A stretch of DNA of 41,797 nucleotides from Chromera velia (taxonomy: Eukaryota; Sar; Chromeraceae), in assembly GCA_018398765.1 (NCBI GenBank), contig JAHBMJ010000433.1, forward strand, positions 1 through 41,797, given 5' to 3'. Under the pieces are notes generated by a model. That model was not told where the DNA came from and made no database searches. It saw only the letters and a list, made by a program, of their open reading frames with translations. Positions 23,231 to 34,042 of the stretch are shown in pieces. How positions within the stretch are numbered: the stretch's first letter is position 1; each line of letters opens with the position of its first letter. The translations under genes were made by a program, and so were the position numbers.

Positions 23231-24400
23231 CAAGACCATTGATTGTTTATTATATATAGTAATCATCTAGGTAATCATCTTCTCAACCACATATATAGTC
23301 ATTATAAGTCATTATCAACTAAGTGTAACAACTCTTTATACCTATGAATTCGACCCCCTGCAATGAATGGCATTGAATGATTATGTGTTAACCCGATCTA
23401 CCCTTTGGTCCTGCCGCGCGCGCGCTTCCTGGCCCAACCCGGCCCCTAGGTTGGCGCCTTTACGGCCGGGCCCTAGTACGTACAGGCCCCGATTACCCGA
23501 TTAACCTCCCTGAACCTAAGTGCCACTTGAAAAAATATAATCATGCAAGATGATCTCTATCTGCGGCATCGTTTTTCAAGAGACCGTTCATACTTACGGC
23601 GTACACGGTCAAGACACCATCCAGATATGCGGCCTTGGCTTTCAAAACACCGTAAATGATCCGCGCCTGTGCCGCCGGCACAGACTTTCAAGCTTATCCA
23701 AAAATGCGGCTTCAACTTTTAAGTGGTAGTTAGGTTCAGGGAGGTCACCCGATTACCCAGCCGCCGTTTAACCCCGATTAATTACCCACTGGCAGGCCAG
23801 GGTAAAGAACGCAGTGACTGTCATCAATACTAGACTGAGACAGCTGCAGAGACAGCTAGAGAGACAGCTGGAAAAACAGTTGTCAATGAACTTGTCATTT
23901 AAGAAATTAACTTAGAAATTAACTTGTGGTTACTTACCAGACACCTAGCTCTCACTCCTCATATTTGTCTTAAGCCGCGGGCGGTGCAGGCAGTATCACG
24001 CCGCAGTGAAAGCCTAGCCAGGCTTGTCCAAGTGGTCGTGTACGCGCATAACCTCGAAAACAGGTTTAAAACCTACTTTAAAACAGGTTCACCAGGTTTA
24101 AAACAGGTTCATTTTTTAAAATTTGAACCTTTTCTGAATGAACCTTTTCCTAGCACTATAATAATAATCATAATTTTAAATAATTTAAATATTAAACTAT
24201 CAATCAATCAATTGGACATACATTTGGACACCACTTTGATTTTTACCGTAAATTTCACGTATTGAGGAGTCTTTCTCACAGTGGAAGCCAAGTTGACCTT
24301 GGCACTACAGTGGCATAAGCCTTCCACTGTTAGCACACTCAGTCAGCATTTTTCAATCACTTGGTAATAATAGTTGGTATTAATTTGTGCATTCAACATC
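23231..24400. other. AT-rich island between PSMA1 and SEC61
   Basis: Apart from the MITE and a GC-rich patch at about 23410-23480, this stretch is much richer in A and T than the rest of the window and nearly free of simple GA/CA repeats. It holds short local repeats such as CAGGTTTAAAAC (24061-24110) and GACAGCTAGAGA-like units (23830-23880). A perfect 10-base inverted repeat (ACAGTGGAAG / CTTCCACTGT) sits at 24278-24287 and 24321-24330. I see no coding sequence or tRNA. Confidence 0.5.
23504..23746. mobile_element. Probable MITE with ~28-bp terminal inverted repeats
   Basis: The left end (ACCTCCCTGAACCTAAGTGC, continuing CACTTGAAAA) is the imperfect inverse of the right end (...CTTTTAAGTGG-TAGTTAGGTTCAGGGAGGT), with about 24 of 28 positions pairing. 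A 9-base direct repeat, ACCCGATTA, lies at 23495-23503 and 23747-23755, which would be the target-site duplication. The 243-bp interior has no open reading frame of note. A 9-base duplication fits Mutator-like elements, but nearby DNA also repeats CGATTACCC, so the duplication could be coincidental. Confidence 0.65.
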
Positions 24401-25321
24401 GTTCACTCATTCATCTATGATTTATCTATCCAACCATTTACCACGCTGGATAACGCTGGACACAGCATGAACCAAGATTTCTGGGATCAGAAAAAACGTC
24501 CACTCGTGCAGACATCACAGAAGATCACTCACACCCTTACCCCTCCCCGAGCACCGGAAAAAACCACCTTCCGCCCCAAGTCTCTCTCTTAATTCCCCTC
24601 CTTCTCTCGACAACAGCCAACCCAATCAGTCAGTGAGCCGACCCACAGAAGAAGCATCCTCCAGTCTTTTGCTCTCTCGCCCACCCCATTGCATTGACCC
24701 AAAAGAGCGGAGCCCTGTCTGCTCTGCAGAATCCGCCTCATTGGTTAAACCGCCTTCCCTGACCCTCCCCGACGCCACTCACTCACTCACTCCCTCATTC
24801 CCCCACACCCAACAAGTCCCCAAACCGAACCCCGTCTGAGCGTTCGCCAAAGCTGCACAGAACAACCAGAAAGCCAAACACCCTCCTGCACGAAGCGCCG
24901 CTTCGCTTCATGCCCCCCCCTCCCCCCCCCTCTTTTGAATTAGGTTTTTACCGTCCCGGACACAACATCCAAAACGAAGAGTCGAATAAAATAGAGAGAG
25001 AAAGAGAGAGAAACAGAGGAACAGAGAGCAGCCCTGTCTGAGTCCTCGATCCTCTCTGCCCTCACTCAAGCAAGATTCGTCCAGCAGTTCCTCCGGATCT
25101 GTCTGACCCTATCCATCCATTTACCCCCCTTCCGCTCTCTCTGCTTGCATGGACCTGATTAGGCCGACATGACAGCAGAGACGGTCGGTCGGTCGGTCAG
25201 AAAGGAATTCCCAGGCAGCAGAAGGGCACACCGGCCACTACATACGATTTCAGACAGAGACAGAGAGATAGTCTCTGCCTGCCTGTATACCTCGATGTCA
25301 CACCGGAGAAAAAAGAGCAAA

Positions 25322-25352
<31 letters not shown>

Positions 25353-25403
25353 AGAAAGAAAGAAAGAAAGAAAAAAGAAAGAAAGAACGAAAGAAAGAAA
25401 GAA

Positions 25404-25438
<35 letters not shown>

Positions 25439-25904
25439 GAAGGAAGGAAGGAAGGAAAGAGAGCCAACGGATCAGCCCACCTCACTCTTCCTCCCGAGTT
25501 TGTCTCCACCAATACCATCCACCTAAAAAAGGGACTCAAGACACAATGGACGAAGGGAGACAGAGGAGCGGGAAGGAAGGAAGGAAACAGCAACAACAGA
25601 GACAGAAAGGGAGACAGGGCGAAACCGAGAGAGAAAGAAGGATCAGTCGACCAGTCAGTCTCCCTCTCTGTCTGCCTGCCCATCCTCCCCATGCATCTTT
25701 TGACAACACTCCCCCCCCTCCTTCACCCCCCACCCCCCGCCCATCAATCAAGAAGATCCCTCCCTCCTTCCATCTGGTGATTGTTGACCTCACACAGACA
25801 GCCAGCCTTGGAGGGAGATCGTCCTCCTCAGAACAGGCTGTTGCCTGCAGTGACACACAATCAATGCACTCGCTCACACACACTCACTCACACACACACA
25901 CACT

Positions 25905-25935
<31 letters not shown>

Positions 25936-26086
25936 GAGAGAGAGTCATCAACGCCGTCGTGATCAGTGAAGAAGAAAAGTGACTGCTCCTTGACCGGCAG
26001 CCAATCGCGAAAGTTTCCATCAATTTTGATGGGCTGAAAAGCCACAAGTCTTCCCCGACTAACTGGACAAGAAGCAAAAAATTCAC
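24401..26086. other. 3' flank of SEC61 with microsatellites, no gene seen
   Basis: C-rich, T-poor sequence to about 25150, then a (GAAA)n/(GGAA)n tract at 25319-25458 and a (CA)n(GA)n tract at 25871-25944. Open frames here follow the repeats and do not look like protein. Confidence 0.5.
25319..25458. repeat. (GAAA)n to (GGAA)n microsatellite
   Basis: About 140 bases of GAAA units with a few interruptions, ending in four GGAA units. Confidence 0.9.
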
Positions 26087-27045
26087 TCACTCACCCTGCT
26101 CCTTCTCCTTGTACACGATCTCGAAGTACTGGTAGATGATCGTCACTGCCAAGAGAATTCCTGTCCCGCTTCCGATGGCTCCAAGGAAGTCCGCAACAAT
26201 CGTCAAAGCGCCGATGCACATTCCGCCAAAAGCAGCGGCGGTGGGGATGTACCGGTTAAGCACCTGCAGACACGAGTTTTTGGTCTTCCGTCTCTTTTCT
26301 TCCAGTAACAAGTGGGCGAATGAATGCCTGTATCTCTGGACACAACCCGTCGACCTCGACTTTGTTTAATACTTTCGTGTGCCCACTGTTCTTTCGAATG
26401 GAACTTTCTCTGTCTGCAGTCGCCAGTCAACTTCGCCGTCTCTCCTTGCCGGCCACGCGTGTGTATACAGCAAGTGTGCGAGCGGACGCGTCACTCTACA
26501 CACACAAGTGCGAACAGTCAGCCGAGTTTTCCTTCCCCTTGAAACAACTCCAGGTAAGGCAGCCAGCTGTTCCTTCAACAGTCCGTGACGTCGCAGTGCG
26601 TCCCTTTGTTTCCTTTTCTTTCGTTTTTCTTCCTGAATCACCCCTTGTCCCCTTGTCCACTGACAGATTGACAGACAGAGGCACGCTTGAGAGGTCTCCA
26701 TCTTCGCAGTCTGACCGCACAAACAAACCTGCCAACCGAACCTGACCGACCTGCACGATGGATGTGTCTCTGTATCCCTTCATGACCATCTGCTGGTCTC
26801 TCAACTGCTTGGCGACGTCACGGGCAGAGGAACCAGACACTTCAATCCAGGTCTGCATTATCAATCAAAACAGAGATCAGTATCAATATTAATATATATA
26901 ACACTCTCCTCTCTCTTTGAGTTGAGGAGAGTACGCATGCATGTAGTATCACTTGATATGAAAACATCTTTCTAGAACGGTTCACGAAAAAAAGCACAGA
27001 AAAGAAAAAACACCCCCTGTGCAAAAGAAGGCAGCAAAACCAAAG

Positions 27046-27082
<37 letters not shown>

Positions 27083-30000
27083 GCCTTTGCGAGACTCCCT
27101 GTTCTTTTCACCTTCGATGAACAAAACGAAGAAAGGAAGCGCAACAGACATGATGCTTACAGCCGCTGTCGCTTTCTCGCTCAAATACAGAAGGAAGGAA
27201 GGAACAAACGATCAAAATGACCGCCGATGCAGAACAAGAAAAGAAGAAACGAATTACGACACTCTGACTGTACCCCACCTCCAGTGAGACAACGCAGCTA
27301 CCACAGAACCCCCTCTCAACCTGATTAAATTACTGACTGACTGGCTGACCTTAGAGAAGACGGCACAGGAGATCAGCACGAAGAGAATGTACACGAACGC
27401 ATGAACTGGATCCTCCACTGCATCCAGGCACGCAGGCACGCATATGTCTTTTCGTGAGGTGGTCTGTGCATTTATTCACGCACTTATGTATCTGTGTAGA
27501 AACGGATAGAAAAGAAAGCGAACCCAAACCCCATTCCCTCACTCACTCACTCACTCACTCAATCTCACTCACTCACTCACTCACTCACTCATGCACGCAC
27601 GCACGCACGCACTCACTTAGCACGCCCTCACTCACGCACGCACGCACTCACTCACCGAGATCGGACAGAGAGTGGGGCGGGGAGATGTAATACGCGAGTC
27701 CTCCGACCGGAATGCTCTGCCCCCCCATGTCGATGTCCTGCCACTGTCCGAGGAGGTTGACCTGCAGAAATGTACCCATTCTCAAGAAAGTGTTCTCAGT
27801 CGAGTTTCTTCTTCTCATTTCAGAATGGGTGTTTTGGGGCTTTCGTATGAAGAAGTATCAATTAAGGTGTGCACATCCTGTGGCAGAACCAGGGCCCGCC
27901 CGCTTCAAAGACACCAAAGAGACGTGCTGATACACAAATATACGGGTCTTTCTTCCCTCCTTTCTTCCAACCAAGAGAAGAGAAAAGGCAAACTCAACAG
28001 AGAGAGTCAGGAGAAGGGGGAGAGAGAGTGAAGGCAGAAAGGGAGGAAGGAAGGAAGCAGGGACAGAGAATTGGTAACGGAAAAAGAGAAAGAAAGAAAG
28101 AAGTGAACACACGCACCGGGCCGTCGTCTCACCCGGTCATGACTGAACGAACGTACAGCCGACCACTGCTTTATGATTTTACAACCTGGCTGGTTCGCCG
28201 ACTGACTGACCAAGATGTTGGCCTTGAATCGTCGGTAGAGAAGTTGTGAGAAGAAGTACAGGTTTGACACGAGGGCGGTCTGCAAAAAGAGAGAGAGAGG
28301 GAGAGAGAGAAGCGAGGAAAACCGGGGGAAGAGGAAGAATTGTTCGAAGAGATCGCTTCGTCGTCTCGTCTCCTTTTTTCATTCCTCAACACTCTTATCA
28401 TTAATACTCTTATCATTTTCTTCCCATTCTCGTGTCACATGCAGGAAACTAGGGAGAGAGAAGGGAAAGTTGCCTCACTCCTCTGCGAAACGAAATTTCA
28501 ACTCAGACCAACCAACCAGTCCACCCACCCACCCACCCACCTACCTACCTGCAGGATAATGGGGATGTTGCTGGTGTAGAAGAGTTTGATGGGGTAGGAG
28601 CCCTGCTGTCCCCTGATCTTCTGGTACTTCACGGGAAGGTCGACGCGGAAACCCTGCAGGCAGGCACGGAGAAAGACAATCTCACATTCACGCATGGTAT
28701 GAAAAAACACTAGCGGGGCTATCAGCCAGACAGCCAGTTTGTCTAGGCAGAGAGGACAGGGGAACGGACGCACACGAAAGGACGGATGGAGAGAGCGGAC
28801 AAAAGAAAGAAGGGCCTCAGTCGTCCCCCATGGACGAAGAGTCTTTTGTGTCTTGTTTGGCCTGGCTGTACCCGCCATGGACAGGCAGGCGCGTGATTCG
28901 CTTCATTTTCATTATTTCCAGACACATGGAGAGGGCGCCTGTAGAACAGGATTTGATTCTGCTTCCCTCTCTGCCTCTCTTCGTTGCGTCACAACAACAA
29001 CTGGACACACACTGTAGTACAAAAACAGAAACAGAAACAGGAAGGTTGATCACCAGAAAAACCGACCTGGAAGTAGATGACGATGAGGAAGACAACCACA
29101 GTTGCCAGCAGATTCGTCACATTGGCGGCGTTCGACCTGTGTGTGAGGGGACATATGGGAGGCAGATCGGGCTTCTTGGTCCGCACGGCGAGATGATGTG
29201 ACTTTCCTTCTTTCTCTCCCCTCTTTCTTTCCTCTTTTTCGAGCGACGCCCGAAAACGCGAACAGGCAGGGAAGAAGACGGCAGCGGTCAGACTCTCTCT
29301 ATCGGTTACCATTCATTTCTCTATGACAGATCGGCTGACAGGCGTCCGTCCTTTCTTCGCTCCTTCGTTCATTCATTCATTCCCGACCAACTGACAGACC
29401 GAAAGAAGGCTTCGCGCAACGCCTGAGTCTTGTCGCTTCGTGAGATGAGAAGGTGCACAAGAGCAATGACTGCCCCCTCGAACTCGGTGCCCTTTCCTGC
29501 AACAGTGTCCACAGAAAGGAAAAAGAAACGAATCGGAAGAAAACTTAGATTCAATCAAAAAAAGCACCGCTCAAGTTTGTGAAACAACACGGAAAGCACC
29601 TTCGCCAAGTTTCTTCGTTTCAAAGCCGAAGGACAGGAATTTACGCTCATTAGAACAGAAACGGTCAGAGAGAGAGGCCCTTTCAGTCTCTCTGCCTGTG
29701 TGACAGACCGACCGGTGTTGATGGTGGTGGGAGAGAAGGCCTTCCAGACAATCGACTCGCAGATGTTCGTGGCAATGAACAAGGAGATACCTGCACGCAT
29801 GCATGCATCAGTTAGTTTGGTTCCAACAGGTGGGGGAGGAAGGAGATGCATGAAAGCATTGAACCCTTTGACTTCCTCAACAGAGACATGTCTGTAAAAA
29901 CATAAGAGGTTTTGACAGCGGGAACCGCGCAAAGAGAATGGAAGAAGAGCGCATTTGGCAGCGAAGAGATGTTTCAGAACCCCCAGACAAGAAGACCCGT

Positions 30001-31441
30001 CTGACTCGATTCGAACGAAAATCGGGAGATACAGAGAACAAAGTGCACCAAACAGAGAAAAGAAAGAAAACCTGCAGAAACTGAATCTACACCAACCCCC
30101 CACCCACCGACCTGAACCGAGACCGTATCCCTTCTGAAGAAGCTCATCGAGGATGATCACAATCACACCAGCGAAGAACAGCTGCACACCAAACAAAAAG
30201 ACCCATCATCGCACAAAAACGTCAGCACTCAGCGTTACAGCGCCCTCAGAGACTTCGACGAAATTATATTTAAAAGCAACGAGGCACGAACGACCGAAGA
30301 AAGTTGCAAGGTAGAGGAAGGAGGGAATGCCTGAAGAGAACACAAATGCACCCGTCTAGACAGGTGCATACATACATACATAGACGGGGGAGAGAGAGAA
30401 GCGCGTTGAGTCAGCAACAGACAAACCGGAAACCAAACAAAAGAGCAAAAGCGCAAGTGGACAAACAAAGAGACAAAAAAACAAACCTGCAGAATGATCA
30501 GAATAGCGTTACCGACTCCCAATTCGCTCACGTCTCCGTACATGCCTGAGGGCCACACAAACAAACACACAGAGGGAGGAAGCAAGCAGAAAGGGTTCGT
30601 TTGGATCTTCGTGCTGTTGTCGGGATTTGGAGTAGTGAGGGAGAAAAGCTTATTGCGAGGAGGACCCACATGCACTAGGAAGTTGAATCTCCGAAGCACC
30701 CAGAGAAGGGAAACCAAATCATGACTACCCACAGACCCACCAGAGATGACATAGGCAACCGCCTCTCCGATGGTGATCAGCATTCCGAAAACTGCACACA
30801 CACACACACACACACACACGGGGAGAGAAGTCAAGAGGGGTGCGGTCAGGAAAGGGACACGTAAACGAAGAGAACTCCTGAGTGTTGGCGGCCGGATCAA
30901 ATGAGAACAAAACGAGGGTTGCAACTGCGTGATTGCCGTGTCTGTGAGAGACAGGAAGGGGCAGAGAGAACAAATCACCACAAGACACACGTCCGGGTAT
31001 GAACACATTGTTGCTTCATCTTCACACACGCATCCATACACCACACACATTTGACGAACGTTTCTGTGCCCCATTGAAGAGCGCTCTATCTTCTTTCAGA
31101 GACTGATCGACGTCGATAATTTTGGACCCCGCCAGCAGCTGCATGACCATCCCACTCGTAACGATGGGGGAGATACCGAGCTCCATCAGTGTACCTCTGC
31201 AGTCACTCAGTCAGTGGAAAGGAGCAACTGTTTTTCTTCCTGAGTGTGTGTGCATTGATTCTCTGGGCTGCTCTACCTTGACGCATCAAAACCTCTTTCA
31301 TAGCGATACCTTTTCCGACAAGCGGATGTCTGCAAGGGAGCGGAGGGTCAGAAGAAAACAGAAACAGAAACGTATTTGTCAGTTAGACAAGACAGTCTCA
31401 CTCCCCTCCCCCACCTCGACTCGACACCAAGAGGACACACA

Positions 31442-31473
<32 letters not shown>

Positions 31474-31620
31474 ACGAAAGAGAGAGAGAAAGAGAGAGAG
31501 AGAGACAGAGAGAGACAGAGAGAGAGAGACAGAGAGATGCACACACACACACACAGAAAGAAAGAGAGAGAGAGAGACAGAGAGAGAGATGCACACACAT
31601 ATACACACACACACACACAG

Positions 31621-31657
<37 letters not shown>

Positions 31658-32715
31658 TGCACACACACGCACACGCACGCACGCACACACACACGCACGC
31701 ACGCATGCCCCCCCACCTGTTGGAGGCGAGGATCACGCGCATCCAATAGAAGGGGTCCGCGCTCTTGGAGGTCATGATGCCGTAAATCGGAATTTGGCAG
31801 CAGACCAAAAAGACAAAAAGAGAGATGGAAGTCCACAGAATCTTCTCCTTGAAGGGAATCTACAAGGAGAGAGGAGAGAAAGAAAAAACAGAAACAGAAC
31901 AGAAAAAGGAGATCGAAGACGAAAAAAAAAAACAGGGACAGAAAGGAGGAAGGAGATAGAAGACCCGGGACAAAAACCCCGTGAATTGACTTCAGTTCCT
32001 CCCTTCACACCCTCCTCCGTTCGAGTATACAACTGAATGAAATAATCAACTCATCAATGTGAAGCGAGACCACGGGCTCCTCTCTCTAGCAGATGATTTG
32101 ACATCCGCGAGCCGCTTGTCGTCCACGCGAACAGTCACGGCCTGCTGCTTAAGCACTCATCTTTCTTTCTGCTGTCTCTCGAAGAGAAAGATACTGCCTG
32201 CCTGGTAAGTACTCTGCTTCTTGATTTCCCTCAAGCAAAAGACGACTGATCACTCCGGTGTCCTCAAGTGAAACACTATCTGTCCAGTGCGCAACCCTCC
32301 GACAGACTGATTGACTGTCAAGAGTGTCTCATTGCTCGACGTGCTGACTGCCTGGCTGCCTGCCTTACTGACCCTTCGGTCCGGTGCGCTCACTTCCGGC
32401 AGCACACACATGACCGGCTTGATCAGATTCAAAAAACGGACTGCACGAACGAGAGAACAGAGGGACAGGCAGGAGCGGTGACAGGAGATCGACGTGAGAG
32501 AGTTCTTCAGCAAGAAGGATGCACAGGGCGCAGGTCACAAATACAGACAGGAGAGGAGGCTGAACAGTTGTCACGACTGGCACGCCAGTTCCTCCTCCAT
32601 TCTCTTCCGAGGTCTTCTTTTGTCTTCCACTTTTGCTCTCCGCTTCTCTCTCTTCGATCCCCAGCCCCACAGACATACCACAGAACCTTCCTGAAGACCA
32701 CATACGATGCTTCAT
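26087..32715 (-). CDS. SEC61A: Protein translocon subunit Sec61 alpha
   Basis: Minus-strand exons: 32715-32706 (candidate start, MKH), 32440-32373, 31859-31717, 31196-31060, 30791-30741, 30545-30487, 30181-30112, 29790-29713, 29496-29400, 29136-29067, 28653-28549, 28279-28211, 27761-27656, 27417-27350, 26852-26751 and 26263-26087. All phases agree and give 469 residues (human 476). Hallmarks in order: [138 protein letters not shown] and [12 protein letters not shown]. Sec61 alpha is the ten-helix channel through which proteins enter or cross the ER membrane. The first exon is inferred only from phase and a GTATGT donor. After KEKEQ the sequence GGGTGAGTGAGTG could also act as a donor, giving a slightly different C terminus. 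Confidence 0.96.
27537..27655. repeat. (CTCA)n / (GCAC)n tetranucleotide array at a SEC61 donor
   Basis: On the minus strand this reads GTGAGTGAGTGCGTGCG... directly after the exon ending at 27656, so the donor is the first unit of the array. Confidence 0.85.
30793..30820. repeat. (CA)n tract used as SEC61 acceptor tract
   Basis: On the minus strand it reads (TG)nCAG immediately before the exon starting at 30791, so the repeat takes the place of a pyrimidine tract. Confidence 0.85.
31436..31705. repeat. Mixed (CA)n, (GA)n and (GAAA)n repeats in a SEC61 intron
   Basis: Alternating dinucleotide tracts fill most of the intron between exons 31859-31717 and 31196-31060. They create long artefactual open frames on both strands. 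Confidence 0.9.
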
Positions 32716-34042
32716 ACAAGGACATCAGCAGACGAACGCCCCCCTCCACCAACCCAACCCCCACCCCTCCACTTCAAGCTAGGCCCTCCCTTTCCTTTGA
32801 AAACCTCATCCGAACCGCTCCCCCCCCTCTCCCTCACACCGCCCGCTCCCACCACAGCCCGTCTCCCATTCCTCCGTCTCGAAGTGCCCTCCTCGTCACC
32901 ACTTCCAAGAGGAACCATGCACCCCCTTAACTCTCCCCTTTCTCGTCTAAATCAGGCAAACAAGCTCTCAGAGACCCTTTCCCGAAGCACCCTCCTTCTC
33001 CTCAGATCACATCCGGGTCTCCCTCACCACGCGTCCCAAGGTTCACCTTGACTTGCCTCTCCGACCGACCACTCCCCTCTTTGTCAGTCTAATACACTGC
33101 TCCTCCCAGCAACAAGCACATTGTACCACGAAACAGACACATCACGGCATCAGAGAGCAAAAGAAACCGACGCACTCACGCTCTATTCGGCCAACAACGG
33201 ATGACCAAGAGACAGACGTGAACAAAAGAACACAGATCACCGTTCCACACTCCCTGCACACAGGCGCACTTCAGACAAACCAAGCAAAGCGACCAAACAC
33301 ATGCAGCGACTTACACTTCCCCATCTTGGAATCAGAAGAGAAAGTCCAGGTGCTCCCACAAGAAGAAAAAGATGAGCTCGCGCCCCCTACCCGTCCACAA
33401 CTCGCACCCGCACCCTTGCTTCACTCGTCTCCAAAGCAGACTACCTTCTCTCTATCAGACAGATGGAAACAAACGGAGCCACAGACAGACGTGCTGTGCC
33501 CCGGAGTTACAGAAAAAGAATACATGAGATGCGCTGCAGTTTTCAACCGCAAAAGGAGAGAGGTCGACGAAGGGCATCGAAAGTGTGCACACGGGAGAGC
33601 CGCGCCCGTCTCGCACGATTTGGCCGCCTGCATTCGAAGGATGTTCGAAGGGCATGCAGGAGAAAACACGGTGAAACGTTTTGCGACCCTGCCCCGGAAA
33701 ACCACCGAGGGGGTCCATGAAAGCGAATTTGATTGTCGGCCCACGCGCTGCTTTCCGGGACCCGCGGCCCGCGGAGGCCGCGGCCGCGCCCCATCCCGGC
33801 CGCCGACGTACATCCCGCTAGCTATGCACCGCGGTCTTGGTGTTGCACAGTAAGATGTTGGATGCAAGCCAGCAGAAGTGCCATGAAGTGCCCAGAAAAC
33901 GAATCGTTCCATTCAATCATCGTGCTCACGTTCAAGTCTGATCGGCTCTACTTCGACTGCGTGATTCTTGAGGTTTTCCTGTGAGAAGACAAAAGGGAAA
34001 AAACAACACTACCGGCCGGGGAGGAATTCACTTCAAGCCAAG
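32716..34042. promoter_or_regulatory. Divergent region between SEC61 (-) and the MFS transporter (+)
   Basis: Should hold both promoters and 5' leaders. The SEC61-proximal part (32740-33050) is C-rich. A very GC-rich, partly palindromic patch (CGCGGCCCGCGGAGGCCGCG) lies at about 33757-33800. Open frames on both strands (33053-33853 plus, 33421-33912 minus) overlap each other, show no recognisable domain and are not called. Confidence 0.4.

Noticed and set aside
31348-31836. Long open frames on both strands over CA/GA repeats
   Set aside because: They are translations of dinucleotide repeats ([18 protein letters not shown]) inside a SEC61 intron. Only 31859-31717 is a real exon here.
33053-33912. 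Overlapping open frames of 266 (+) and 163 (-) residues
   Set aside because: Low-complexity or GC-driven, overlapping on opposite strands, with no recognisable domain and no supporting splice pattern.
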